From positions 1 through 16,286 of the forward strand of contig CALVYX010000110.1 of assembly GCA_944372315.1 (NCBI GenBank): a stretch of 16,286 nt of DNA. Direction: 5' to 3'. Of the stretch, positions 8,248-15,178 are shown in pieces. The notes beneath the pieces were generated by a model, which saw only the letters and a list, made by a program, of their open reading frames with translations, had not been told where the DNA came from and made no database searches. The translations under genes were made by a program, and so were the position numbers. Positions within the stretch are counted from its first letter, which is position 1, and each line of letters opens with the position of its first letter. The DNA is from an uncultured Bacilli bacterium. Lineage in GTDB: Bacteria > Bacillota_I > Bacilli_A > RF39 > UBA660.

Positions 8248-8540
8248 TATTTAAATAACCTATTAAAAATACTATTTTCTTTATCTTTAGTTTTTCCCTC
8301 TTCTGCATAAGTAAAGCTCTTAATTAACCCTTTTATTGATACATTTCCTTGCATTGTATCTAACTTAATTAATTCTAAGTCTTCTCCTTTGACGATCAAA
8401 TATCCCATTGTAGTTTCCATAAGGAATTCTTCGTTATCAAAATTATCTATTTTTTTTACCCCTGTTACTATTATGTTTTTGCGTTCAATAACGCTTATTC
8501 CATGATTATAATTAGTTATACTATTATCTGTCTTGTCCAT
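8247..8540 (-). CDS. yabP: Sporulation protein YabP
   Basis: A 97-residue soluble protein of the YabP/YqfC family. Typical features: H-x-IxVIERKNIIVTGV, then IDNFDNEEFLMETTMGYLIVKG and a V(S)IKGLIKSFTY strand. In Bacillus subtilis YabP and YabQ are made in the mother cell; YabQ is needed for the cortex, and the exact role of YabP is less clear. AGGAGG lies before ATG 8540. It overlaps yabQ by three bases and has a predicted sigma-E promoter just upstream. The gene directly follows the spoVG terminator. Confidence 0.9.
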   Translation of the reverse strand: MDKTDNSITNYNHGISVIERKNIIVTGVKKIDNFDNEEFLMETTMGYLIVKGEDLELIKLDTMQGNVSIKGLIKSFTYAEEGKTKDKENSIFNRLFK

Positions 8541-8558
8541 ATTAATTCCTCCTAATTA

Positions 8559-8586
8559 ACTATATGAAAAGATAGAATGAATATGA
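8559..8586 (-). promoter_or_regulatory. Candidate sigma-E promoter for yabP-yabQ
   Basis: On the minus strand TCATATT (8580-8586) fits the sigma-E -35 consensus KMATATT, and CATATAGT (8559-8566) fits CATACAnT at 7 of 8 positions. The 13-base spacer is one short of the usual 14-15. Bacillus yabPQ are sigma-E genes, which fits. Confidence 0.5.
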
Positions 8587-8590
8587 CAAT

Positions 8591-8616
8591 AAAAAAACAA
8601 CTAATGTAGTTGTTTT
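8591..8616 (-). terminator. Terminator of spoVG
   Basis: A 10-bp perfect stem (AAAACAACTA at 8594-8603, TAGTTGTTTT at 8607-8616) with a 3-base loop, followed by T's on the minus strand, lies 8 bases after the spoVG stop. Confidence 0.82.
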
Positions 8617-8624
8617 ATTAGCAA

Positions 8625-8897
8625 TTATTCTTCAGAAGGTTGATCAGCATTTTTATATGCTTCAAAAATAGCCTCTTCAAACAATGCGCGACCTTCAGGA
8701 TTAATTGGATGTGCTATATCACGATACCCTCCTGTAGCTGTTTTTCTACTTGGCATTGCAATAAATAATCCGTTATCTCCTTCAATAATTCTAATATCAT
8801 GTACTGCAAAACTATCGTCTATTAATACAGACGCGATCCCTTTCATACGTGAATTTTCTTTTTCAATTTTTCGCACGTTTACAGATGTAATTTTCAT
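8625..8897 (-). CDS. spoVG: SpoVG, RNA-binding regulator
   Basis: A small RNA- and DNA-binding protein needed in Bacillus for normal cortex formation and septation control; in other Firmicutes it regulates virulence and metabolism. The 90-residue protein shows ITSVNVRKI, the FAVHDIRIIEG segment, AMPSRK near the middle, and YRDIAHPI, all strongly conserved. The usual start MKITSVNVRK is at ATG 8897, preceded by GGGAGG. It follows veg, as in Bacillus, where sspF, ispE, purR and yabJ lie between them; here none do. It has its own terminator and a probable promoter in the gap to veg. Confidence 0.97.
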   Translation of the reverse strand: MKITSVNVRKIEKENSRMKGIASVLIDDSFAVHDIRIIEGDNGLFIAMPSRKTATGGYRDIAHPINPEGRALFEEAIFEAYKNADQPSEE

Positions 8898-8951
8898 TTG
8901 CCTATCCTCCCTCTTAAAGTATGTGTCATATTTACATAACTTTATAATATG

Positions 8952-8980
8952 ATCTTATAATAAATTATGATAAAATGCAA
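8952..8980 (-). promoter_or_regulatory. Candidate promoter of spoVG
   Basis: TTGCAT (8975-8980), a 17-base spacer and TAAGAT (8952-8957) on the minus strand each match sigma-A at 4 of 6 positions. An overlapping TATAAG with a 15-base spacer is an alternative. I do not see a clear sigma-H site, although Bacillus spoVG uses sigma-H. Confidence 0.42.
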
Positions 8981-8989
8981 CTTTTTTCT

Positions 8990-9214
8990 CTATTTATCAA
9001 CAAAAATCTCTAAACTTTCAGTTAAAACATCTGTATAACTAAATGACCTAATCTTTGCGTTTTCATCATCTACTCTAATTAGGAATACATAATTATAAGT
9101 ATTTTCAATCGTTCCTTTAAAAGTTTCAGTTTGATTTCTACTACCATTAAATCTAAAATTTAAAGGTTTCCCTTTGTTCTGTTCCAAATTATTTTTTATT
9201 TTCTCTATATTCAT
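8990..9214 (-). CDS. veg: Veg protein
   Basis: A 74-residue member of the Veg family, abundant in vegetative Bacillus and reported to stimulate biofilm gene expression through SinR. It is slightly shorter than the 86-residue Bacillus protein, mainly at the C terminus. The conserved core appears as NKGKPLNFRFNGSRNQT, GTIENTYNYVFLI and the SFSYTDVLTESLEIF segment. Its ATG overlaps the yabG TGA stop (ATGA), so it is probably translated from the yabG message, although Bacillus veg has a very strong promoter of its own; none is visible inside yabG by eye. Confidence 0.94.
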   Translation of the reverse strand: MNIEKIKNNLEQNKGKPLNFRFNGSRNQTETFKGTIENTYNYVFLIRVDDENAKIRSFSYTDVLTESLEIFVDK

Positions 9215-9990
9215 CTTGGGTACCCCGTATACATTGTGCCGTTAGTTATAATCCCACCTATACCTTCTTCTTTATATTTAGTTTTATCAATTATTTTCAA
9301 TAAATCTATAGGTTTACTTTTATCCGATAAAGCTATAGAAGAGGCTATGATAGCAGGATCCAAAGCATGCAAATTAACTCTTTTTGGACTACTTGCAAAA
9401 TTAGCTCCAGCTTTAATCAATTCCTCATAATCGGATTGACACGCTCCAGCAATTATAATTAATTTATCATGAGACTTCTCATAATTTCTAGCTTCTTTTA
9501 CAGCATTCACAAAATTTTTACTATTTTTATAACTATTAATATCACTTATTTTTCCGTTTTTCTTATAAAAAACATCATGGCCAGTAATAACTACAATATC
9601 TGGTTTCAAATCCTCTAGATATTTCCCTATTTCAAGAGGTATTTCATCTTCTTTTAAGTTAACTCCATAAGCCATTATTTTTAATTTTTTATAAAAATTC
9701 ATACATCGTTCTAAATATTCTGTATCACCATCAAAATGTAAAATTTTACCTGGTAAGTAAAAATATTCATTTCGATCTAAACTTATCGAGGTACTTATTC
9801 TATCAATAAGCTCATTATCGTCTATCCTGGCATCTTCTACAAGTTTTAAGTCATCCATACTACTATCAGCATATAATCTTATGTTAAGTCCTTTTAAATA
9901 TGCTATTTTGTCATTAACCTCAATAATCTTAAAGACTATATCATTATTATAAGAATTTCTAGTTACCAGATCTCCAACTTTAAAAAACAT
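9211..9990 (-). CDS. yabG: Sporulation-specific cysteine protease YabG
   Basis: Peptidase (MEROPS family C57) that processes spore-coat proteins late in sporulation and, in Clostridia, pre-proteins of germination factors. The 259-residue protein starts with an SH3-like segment (VGDLVTRNSYNND), then IVVITGHD with His138 and IIIAGACQSDY with Cys184. These 46-residue-spaced residues match the catalytic His/Cys pair reported for clostridial YabG. The C-terminal region SSPKRVNLHALDP and GIGGIITNG is also family-typical. It starts at ATG 9990 after a GGGGAT site, follows rsmA by 43 bases and ends in TGA overlapping veg. The order rsmA-yabG-veg is the same as in Bacillus. Bacillus yabG is sigma-K dependent; a CATATAATTA before the gene only loosely resembles a sigma-K -10 box. 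Confidence 0.95.
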   Translation of the reverse strand: MFFKVGDLVTRNSYNNDIVFKIIEVNDKIAYLKGLNIRLYADSSMDDLKLVEDARIDDNELIDRISTSISLDRNEYFYLPGKILHFDGDTEYLERCMNFYKKLKIMAYGVNLKEDEIPLEIGKYLEDLKPDIVVITGHDVFYKKNGKISDINSYKNSKNFVNAVKEARNYEKSHDKLIIIAGACQSDYEELIKAGANFASSPKRVNLHALDPAIIASSIALSDKSKPIDLLKIIDKTKYKEEGIGGIITNGTMYTGYPR

Positions 9991-10033
9991 ATAATCATCC
10001 CCAGATAATTATATGTTTCTTTATTTATAATTA

Positions 10034-10858
10034 TTATAAATTGTTGCTAAGATCAACAAAAATATTTAACGATAATTGTTCCGCTCTTGAATTTAAATCA
10101 AAACCATACTTTTGCAATACTTCCTCTATTTTATCTAAATTATAGTTTTTTAAATTATTGCGTAAATTCTTCCTTTTTTGAGTAAAACTATCTCTAACTA
10201 ATTTATAAAACTTATTTAAATCTTTTACTAACATTTTTTCTTTTTTACATAGTTCTAGCACTATACTATCAACATTTGGTTTAGGAAGAAACACATTACG
10301 ACTTACATCCATTATTTTATTTATATCAAAATTATATTGCAAAAAAACACTTAAGGAATTATAATCCTTTGAATTAGGTTTAGCATTAAACCGATCTCCT
10401 ACTTCTTTTTGAACCATGATGATAATTTTATCAATATCTATCTTATCATCAATAATTTTAGTAATAATAGGAGTGGTAATATAATAGGGTAAATTAGCAA
10501 TCAAATATAAGTTTTCATATTTATATTGACAAAGTTTTTCCTGCAAATTAACTTTCAAAAAATCTTCATATATAATTTCAATGTTATTATATTCTTTTAA
10601 ATTATTGGCTAAAATCTCTTTTAAACTAGAATCTATTTCAAAACAGACTACCCATTCAGCAGCCTTACATAGTTTATAAGTTAAAGCTCCACTCCCAGGT
10701 CCTACTTCTATTACTAATGATTTTTCTTTTATATTAGCTTTATTAATTATATTATCAATAACGTTCTCATCGATAATAAAATTTTGGCCAAATTTCTTTT
10801 TAAAATTAAAATTATATTCTTTTAAATTATTACTAACTTCTGTTGGTGAATATTTCAT
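10034..10858 (-). CDS. rsmA: 16S rRNA N6,N6-dimethyladenosine transferase RsmA (KsgA)
   Basis: Dimethylates two adjacent adenosines in the 3' hairpin of 16S rRNA late in 30S subunit assembly. The 274-residue protein has KKFGQNFIID (about 21-30), SAM-binding motif I EVGPGSGALT (51-60), the acidic ED loop near 98, and the catalytic NLPYYIT motif (122-128). The C-terminal helical domain shows DSFTQKRKNLRNNL, as in KsgA. The start ATG 10858 has AAGGAG 7 bases upstream. It lies in the tatD-3D-rsmA-yabG-veg run, but the RNase M5 gene that usually precedes it is absent. Confidence 0.97.
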   Translation of the reverse strand: MKYSPTEVSNNLKEYNFNFKKKFGQNFIIDENVIDNIINKANIKEKSLVIEVGPGSGALTYKLCKAAEWVVCFEIDSSLKEILANNLKEYNNIEIIYEDFLKVNLQEKLCQYKYENLYLIANLPYYITTPIITKIIDDKIDIDKIIIMVQKEVGDRFNAKPNSKDYNSLSVFLQYNFDINKIMDVSRNVFLPKPNVDSIVLELCKKEKMLVKDLNKFYKLVRDSFTQKRKNLRNNLKNYNLDKIEEVLQKYGFDLNSRAEQLSLNIFVDLSNNL

Positions 10859-10875
10859 ACTGACTCCTTATAAAA

Positions 10876-10899
10876 TAAAAGTACATTCCTGTACTTTTA
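10876..10899 (-). terminator. Terminator-like hairpin between the 3D gene and rsmA
   Basis: TAAAAGTACA (10876-10885) pairs with TGTACTTTTA (10890-10899) around a TTCC loop, followed by TTTTATTTTAT on the minus strand. The 3D-gene stop is inside the stem and the rsmA ribosome site is just beyond. It could reduce read-through or protect the 3' end; no separate rsmA promoter is evident. Confidence 0.6.
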
Positions 10900-11472
10900 C
10901 CATCCCCATCTTATTATTTCATAAGTTACATTTTGCCTTCCTATAGAACCAGAAGTTCTTTCACTAGGCATTAATAAATCCATTAAAGTTCCTTTAATTG
11001 CACCACCACGATCTAATACTACAGCAGTTATTTGCTCTCCAAGTCTTCCTCCAGATATTTTAACTACTGTTCCACACGGAATGTTTCTATCTGCTGCAAC
11101 TATTCTTAATGTTCCATAATCATTATCTTGAAAATATATATTCCCATTTCTAACATCATTTCTTGGCGGACAAGATACTTTACCAGAACATCCAACACAA
11201 TCTGGACCATAACCAGTCATTGTCCCTTGAAATATTACTGGGTTAGTTTGACCATATTGTAATACTTCTGCCATATTATTTGCATAAACTGTTTCTACTA
11301 CTTCAGCATTATACTTAGAAACTAAATGCACAGCTTGAATTGAATTAATACTACTTACATTATAAGTAATTACTTCCTCTTTTTTATTGCCACTAACTAC
11401 TATAAAAAACATAACAATTAGTATCAATATTACGCAAAGCTGGTTTCTGATCATATATAATATATTTTTCAT
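10897..11472 (-). CDS. Membrane-anchored 3D-domain protein (YabE-like C-terminal domain)
   Basis: A 191-residue protein with an N-terminal membrane segment (about 12-27) and a C-terminal 3D domain, a double-psi barrel related to MltA and found in wall-acting proteins such as YabE, YocH and resuscitation-promoting-factor homologues. The three signature aspartates are seen in AADRNIPCGT (D128), VLDRGG (D154) and LMDLLM (D165). An insertion GPDCVGCSGKVSCPP carries three cysteines, with a fourth at 133, possibly a disulfide pair or metal site. It sits where yabE lies in Bacillus, between tatD and rsmA, but lacks the DUF348 and G5 domains of YabE. Its start at ATG 11472 has GAGGAGA. Probable lytic transglycosylase-like or wall-binding role; the exact activity is unknown. 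Confidence 0.88.
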   Translation of the reverse strand: MKNILYMIRNQLCVILILIVMFFIVVSGNKKEEVITYNVSSINSIQAVHLVSKYNAEVVETVYANNMAEVLQYGQTNPVIFQGTMTGYGPDCVGCSGKVSCPPRNDVRNGNIYFQDNDYGTLRIVAADRNIPCGTVVKISGGRLGEQITAVVLDRGGAIKGTLMDLLMPSERTSGSIGRQNVTYEIIRWGW

Positions 11473-11509
11473 ACTTTCTCCTCGTCTTTACAAAAATATA
11501 ATAGCACAC

Positions 11510-12262
11510 TCAAATTTTTAAGTCAAATATTCTAGCTACATTAGAAGAGGTAATCTTTTCCACTTTTTCTGTGGATATTTTTTTGCTTTCAGCCACCTTT
11601 TTAGCTATTATAGGAATATATTTAGGACTATTTGTTTTTCCTCTAAAAGGTTCCGGAGCTAAATAAGGACTATCAGTTTCCAAAACAATATTTTCAATTG
11701 GAACTTGTTCAATAGTAGAAGATAAATTACTATTTTTGAAAGTGATTACTCCTCCTATACCTAAACAGTACCCTAATTTCACATAAAGTTTTGCTACTTC
11801 TATACTTCCAGTAAAACAATGAATAACGCCTTTTAAATCATACCCTTTTAACAAATCATAAGTATCTTGAAAAGCATCTCTAGAGTGAATAACAACTGGA
11901 ATTTGTAATTTTTCTGCTATTTTTAATTGATCAGCAAACAACTTTAATTGTTGATCTTTATTATCCTTTCCATAATAATAATCTAATCCTATTTCTCCCA
12001 TTCCTATTACTTTATTATTAGTTTTAAGCAATTCTTCAAGCCATAATAAATCGCTATCACTAACTACATCAACTTCACTAGGATGGAAGCCTATTGTGGC
12101 ATAAACATTATCATATTTCTTTGCAATTTCTAAAGCATCTAATATTCCTTTTTTATCACAACCACTAATGATTAAATATTTCACATTATTATCATACGCT
12201 TCTTTAATTATATTTCCTATGTTATCATCATTGTTTATATGCAAATGTGTATCTATTAACAT
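11510..12262 (-). CDS. tatD: TatD-family metal-dependent deoxyribonuclease
   Basis: TIM-barrel amidohydrolase-fold nuclease; homologues act as 3'-5' exonucleases or in DNA-fragment processing (Bacillus YabD). In the 250-residue protein the metal ligands are visible: H6 and H8 (DTHLH), E90 (GMGEIGLDYY), H126 (VIHSRDA), H148 (IHCFTG) and D197 (LETDSPYLAPEPFRGK). The start has AGAGGTGA before ATG 12262. It ends in TGA; read-through would give a different frame from the next gene, so TGA really stops here. It follows the metG terminator and has a probable own promoter. Confidence 0.95.
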   Translation of the reverse strand: MLIDTHLHINNDDNIGNIIKEAYDNNVKYLIISGCDKKGILDALEIAKKYDNVYATIGFHPSEVDVVSDSDLLWLEELLKTNNKVIGMGEIGLDYYYGKDNKDQQLKLFADQLKIAEKLQIPVVIHSRDAFQDTYDLLKGYDLKGVIHCFTGSIEVAKLYVKLGYCLGIGGVITFKNSNLSSTIEQVPIENIVLETDSPYLAPEPFRGKTNSPKYIPIIAKKVAESKKISTEKVEKITSSNVARIFDLKI

Positions 12263-12286
12263 ATTTCACCTCTTACATCAAAATAT

Positions 12287-12295
12287 ATTATATCA
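12287..12295 (-). promoter_or_regulatory. Candidate extended -10 promoter of tatD
   Basis: TGATATAAT on the minus strand is a full extended -10 element (TGnTATAAT), 24 bases before ATG 12262 and just after the metG terminator. No recognisable -35 box is present, which fits an extended -10 promoter. Confidence 0.55.
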
Positions 12296-12296
12296 A

Positions 12297-12330
12297 AAAA
12301 ATAGATTATCATATATAATAATCTATTTTT
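12297..12330 (-). terminator. Terminator of the dut-metG operon
   Basis: A 13-bp perfect stem (12297-12309 with 12318-12330) with an 8-base loop is followed on the minus strand by further T's to 12295. The metG TAG codon lies in the stem. Confidence 0.78.
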
Positions 12331-13864
12331 CATTAATTTCTTTTAATTTTTCTTCTTTGTTAATTCGTTGAAATAATGGTTTTGGAGAATTTGTATTATA
12401 AGTATTATTATTAACATATTCTCTTCTATCATCACTTATATTTAATTGATCTAAAATATTGTCACTAGTACTAGGTAAAAATGGTTTTAGAAAAACAGCA
12501 CAAACTCTTATTGATTCTAATAAATTATAAATAACCGTCATTAAGCGTTCTTTATTGTTATCCTCTTTAGCTAAAGACCATGGCATAGTATCATCTATAT
12601 ATTTATTACTTTTTCTTAATACATCAAAAATTTCATCCAAAGCGCTACCTATTTCTAGACGACTCATTTTATCTTCCACTTTTTCATCTAATAAATTAAT
12701 ACTATTAATTAAATCTTTATCCAAAGGTTCGATTCTATTTAAGTATTTAACCGTGCCATCAAAATATTTATTCGCCATAGTAATCGTTCTGTTAACTAAA
12801 TTACCTAATATGTTAGCTAAATCACTATTTATTCTATCTATTAATAACTCATAAGTAAGACTTCCATCATTAGCATAAGGTATTTCATGTAAAACATAAT
12901 ATCTAATAGCATCTACACCAAACCATTCTACTAAATCGTCTGCGTACATAATATTTCCTTTAGATTTACTCATCTTATCATTTCCAAACAACAACCAAGG
13001 ATGCCCAAATATTTGTTTTGGAAGTGGTAAATCCAGTGACATTAAAAAGCAAGGCCAATAAATAGTATGAAATCTGATAATATCTTTTCCTATTAAGTGC
13101 AAATCTGCTGGCCAATACTTTTTAAATTCTTCTGTAGGATTATCAACATCATACCCAATATTGGTAATATAATTAGTAAGTGCATCTAACCAAACATATA
13201 TAACATGTTTAGGATCAAAATCAACAGGTATTCCCCATTTAAATGACGTCCTAGAAATACATAAATCTTGTAATCCTGGCTTAATAAAATTATTAATCAT
13301 TTCGTTTTTTCTTGAATCAGGTTTAATAAAATCTGGATGACTATTATAATATTCAACTAATTTATCTTGATATTTAGATAATTTAAAAAAATAAGCCTCT
13401 TCACTAGCATAGTGTACTTCACGTCCACAATCAGGACATTTTCCATCAATCAATTGACTTTCAGTGAAAAACGATTCACATGGAGTACAATATAATCCTT
13501 CATATTTTCCTAAATATATATCCCCTTTATCATACATTTTTTTAAATATCTTTTGCACCTTTTTTTCATGATCAGGATCAGTTGTTCTTACAAAGCGATC
13601 ATAACTAGTATTCATAATATCCCATATTCTTTTAATCTCTGCTGCTATTTTATCAACATACTCTTGTGGAGTTACCCCTTGTTCTCTGGCTTTTATTTCT
13701 ATCTTTTCACCATGTTCATCAGTCCCAGTTTGGAAATAAACATCAAACCCTTTTTGTCTTTTATATCGTGCAATAGCATCCGCTAATACGATTTCATAAG
13801 TATTGCCTATATGAGGTTTACCTGAAGTATACGCTATAGCAGTACTAATATAATATTTTTCCAT
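12323..13864 (-). CDS. metG: Methionyl-tRNA synthetase
   Basis: Class I synthetase charging tRNA-Met. In the 513-residue protein HIGN (18-21) replaces HIGH, a zinc knuckle has four cysteines (CTPC at 126-129, CPDC at 143-146), and KMSKS is at 297-301. The anticodon-binding helical domain follows. The protein ends near residue 513 without the C-terminal tRNA-binding (Trbp111-like) domain that lengthens the Bacillus enzyme to about 660 residues. A longer reading from 13897 would overlap dut; GAGGAGGA upstream of ATG 13864 sets the start, one base after the dut stop. Its expression is most likely set by the methionine T-box ahead of dut. Terminator overlaps its stop. Confidence 0.97.
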   Translation of the reverse strand: MEKYYISTAIAYTSGKPHIGNTYEIVLADAIARYKRQKGFDVYFQTGTDEHGEKIEIKAREQGVTPQEYVDKIAAEIKRIWDIMNTSYDRFVRTTDPDHEKKVQKIFKKMYDKGDIYLGKYEGLYCTPCESFFTESQLIDGKCPDCGREVHYASEEAYFFKLSKYQDKLVEYYNSHPDFIKPDSRKNEMINNFIKPGLQDLCISRTSFKWGIPVDFDPKHVIYVWLDALTNYITNIGYDVDNPTEEFKKYWPADLHLIGKDIIRFHTIYWPCFLMSLDLPLPKQIFGHPWLLFGNDKMSKSKGNIMYADDLVEWFGVDAIRYYVLHEIPYANDGSLTYELLIDRINSDLANILGNLVNRTITMANKYFDGTVKYLNRIEPLDKDLINSINLLDEKVEDKMSRLEIGSALDEIFDVLRKSNKYIDDTMPWSLAKEDNNKERLMTVIYNLLESIRVCAVFLKPFLPSTSDNILDQLNISDDRREYVNNNTYNTNSPKPLFQRINKEEKLKEINEK

Positions 13865-13865
13865 A

Positions 13866-14351
13866 TTATTCCTCCTCATTAGTGGAACCAAAGCCACCTT
13901 TTCTTTCTTTATTTATGTCTTCTTCATTATCTACTGTTAAAAATTTAGTAAATACTCCCTGACAAATAGCTTCCCCTTTTTTTACAATATAATCTTTATT
14001 TCCCTCATTTTGTATTTTTATCCATATATGACCTTCATTAGAAGAATTATTGTAATAATCACTATCTAAAATACCAACTTGATTACACATCCGTATATTA
14101 TATTTAAATCCCATGCTGCTTCTAACAAATAACATTAATACTTCATCATCGTTCATATTAACTTTAACACCTGTAGGAATTTTCATAATTTCATTCGGTT
14201 GTAAAATAAAGTCATATAAAGAAAAAAAATCATAACCCGCACTATGCTTTGTACTTCTCTTTGGTAACGAAAAACTATTATATAATTCCATGTCATCACT
14301 GCAATCTTTTTTAAATTGTTCAAAATTAATTTTTTCAAAATATCTAGGCAT
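13866..14351 (-). CDS. dut: dUTP diphosphatase (trimeric dUTPase)
   Basis: Converts dUTP to dUMP and diphosphate, keeping uracil out of DNA and feeding thymidylate synthesis. All five motifs are present in the 161-residue protein: AGYDF (38-42), RSSMG (77-81), NQVGILDSDYYNN (90-102, with D98), GEAICQ (126-131) and RKGGFGSTN (150-158). The DSDYYNN...NEGHI form of motif III is the type seen in clostridial and phage-like dUTPases, not the classical GxIDaDYrG. ATG 14351 has an AGGAGG site 9-10 bases upstream, just after the T-box terminator. It is followed by metG with a one-base gap, so the T-box governs both. Confidence 0.95.
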   Translation of the reverse strand: MPRYFEKINFEQFKKDCSDDMELYNSFSLPKRSTKHSAGYDFFSLYDFILQPNEIMKIPTGVKVNMNDDEVLMLFVRSSMGFKYNIRMCNQVGILDSDYYNNSSNEGHIWIKIQNEGNKDYIVKKGEAICQGVFTKFLTVDNEEDINKERKGGFGSTNEEE

Positions 14352-14365
14352 TTTTATAAACCTCC

Positions 14366-14413
14366 TAAAAATAAAACACAGATAAAACCTCCTTAAGGAC
14401 GAATTATCCGTGT
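14366..14413 (-). terminator. T-box intrinsic terminator
   Basis: ACACGGATAA (complement 14404-14413) pairs with TTATCTGTGT (complement 14376-14385) with an internal CCTTAAGG hairpin, followed by TTTTATTTTT. The 5' arm overlaps the T-box bases ACACGG, so this and the antiterminator are mutually exclusive. Confidence 0.82.
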
Positions 14414-14596
14414 TACCACCTTAATTCATAGTAAAACTATGCACTCATTACATTAACGCTGTCAACGTATTAGCCTACATATCGACTAATAAGACTAAGG
14501 AACCATCTTCAGTAATTTTTATACTTTTTCCACCAACCAAAGCTCTCTATAATAAGTTAATTACATCTCTTTCCCTCAAAGTCATAATAAACATGT
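14366..14596 (-). promoter_or_regulatory. T-box riboswitch, methionine-type, upstream of dut-metG
   Basis: The leader has the conserved T-box element AAGGTGGTAACACGG (14408-14422), stem I with an AGAGAGC motif and GGTTGGTGGAAA distal loop, and a specifier loop closed by GTAAT/ATTAC that reads TGAAGATGG. The AUG at 14504-14506 is the likely specifier, giving methionine, which fits metG downstream. A small stem III (CATAG/CTATG, 14427-14441) is also visible. Uncharged tRNA-Met should stabilise the antiterminator and allow transcription. The specifier register was assigned by eye. Confidence 0.9.
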
Positions 14597-14601
14597 ACTT
14601 T

Positions 14602-14630
14602 ATTATAACATGATTATTCTCATTCTTCAA
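14602..14630 (-). promoter_or_regulatory. Sigma-A promoter of the T-box-dut-metG transcript
   Basis: TTGAAG (14625-14630), 17-base spacer, then TATAAT (14602-14607) preceded by TG (TGTTATAAT, extended -10). The -35 box lies inside the end of spoVT coding sequence. Start of transcription is near 14595. Confidence 0.75.
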
Positions 14631-15150
14631 TATGCTTTCCAAAAAATTGTGAAGCTATTTGTGCTGTTTTTATTTCTAAACTACTTATTTTATCATCCAA
14701 AGATAATATTATAATAAGTCCTATGGAATCACCATTGGAAATAATAGTATTGATAACATAACTACAATATTCTTGCTTTTCATTAATAATATTTACTTTT
14801 TTCATTTCTTCTTCAACAATATTACTTCTTTTATTAATACATTCTTCTAAATAACTGCTAATAGGTTTATTTAAATATTCTTTTTTCAAACTACCCGCAC
14901 ATGCTATGATATTATCTCGATCTGTTATTATAATATCTTTTTTTAATGCATTATAAATAGATTCAACGTATACTTCAGCAAAGTGTAATAAATTATTCAT
15001 TGAAGAATGTTTTTTTAAAGCAACCATGTCCTTCTCAACAAATATTTCTAATGAGGTACCATCTTTAATTCCAAGAGTTCTTCGTATTTCTTTAGGGATT
15101 ACAACTCTACCTAAATCATCTATTCTTCTAACTACTCCTGTTGTTTCCAT
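14620..15150 (-). CDS. spoVT: Stage V sporulation protein T (SpoVT)
   Basis: Forespore transcription factor that modifies sigma-G-dependent gene expression and autoregulates in Bacillus. The 176-residue protein is the normal length. The N-terminal AbrB-type DNA-binding domain reads GVVRRIDDLGRVVIPKEIRR and LGIKDGTSLEIF (about 1-50). The C-terminal GAF domain spans about 56-176, with IIITDRDNIIACAG and GLIIILSLDDK. It ends in TGA. The next gene downstream is the T-box-controlled dut-metG, whose promoter -35 box is within its 3' end. It has an own candidate sigma-G promoter about 30 bases before ATG 15150. AbrB-only proteins are ruled out by the GAF domain. Confidence 0.96.
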   Translation of the reverse strand: METTGVVRRIDDLGRVVIPKEIRRTLGIKDGTSLEIFVEKDMVALKKHSSMNNLLHFAEVYVESIYNALKKDIIITDRDNIIACAGSLKKEYLNKPISSYLEECINKRSNIVEEEMKKVNIINEKQEYCSYVINTIISNGDSIGLIIILSLDDKISSLEIKTAQIASQFFGKHIEE

Positions 15151-15178
15151 AGCAAATTACCCTCTTTCTTTCACACAT

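Noticed and set aside
9211..9213. TGA as tryptophan (Mycoplasma-type code)
   Set aside because: TGA ends yabG, tatD and spoVT at their normal family lengths, tatD read-through leads out of frame with the next gene, and a conserved Trp checked in metG is TGG.
10025..10041. TTTATAA-TTA-TTATAAA palindrome at the rsmA stop as a terminator
   Set aside because: All A-T, 7-bp arms and no T tract on the minus strand; likely chance in AT-rich sequence.
12555..12854. Plus-strand ORF of 99 codons
   Set aside because: It is fully inside metG on the opposite strand; metG conservation explains the open frame.
13865..13897. Longer metG start at 13897
   Set aside because: It would overlap dut by about 32 bases and has no ribosome site; MEKYYISTA at 13864 with GAGGAGGA is the normal N terminus.
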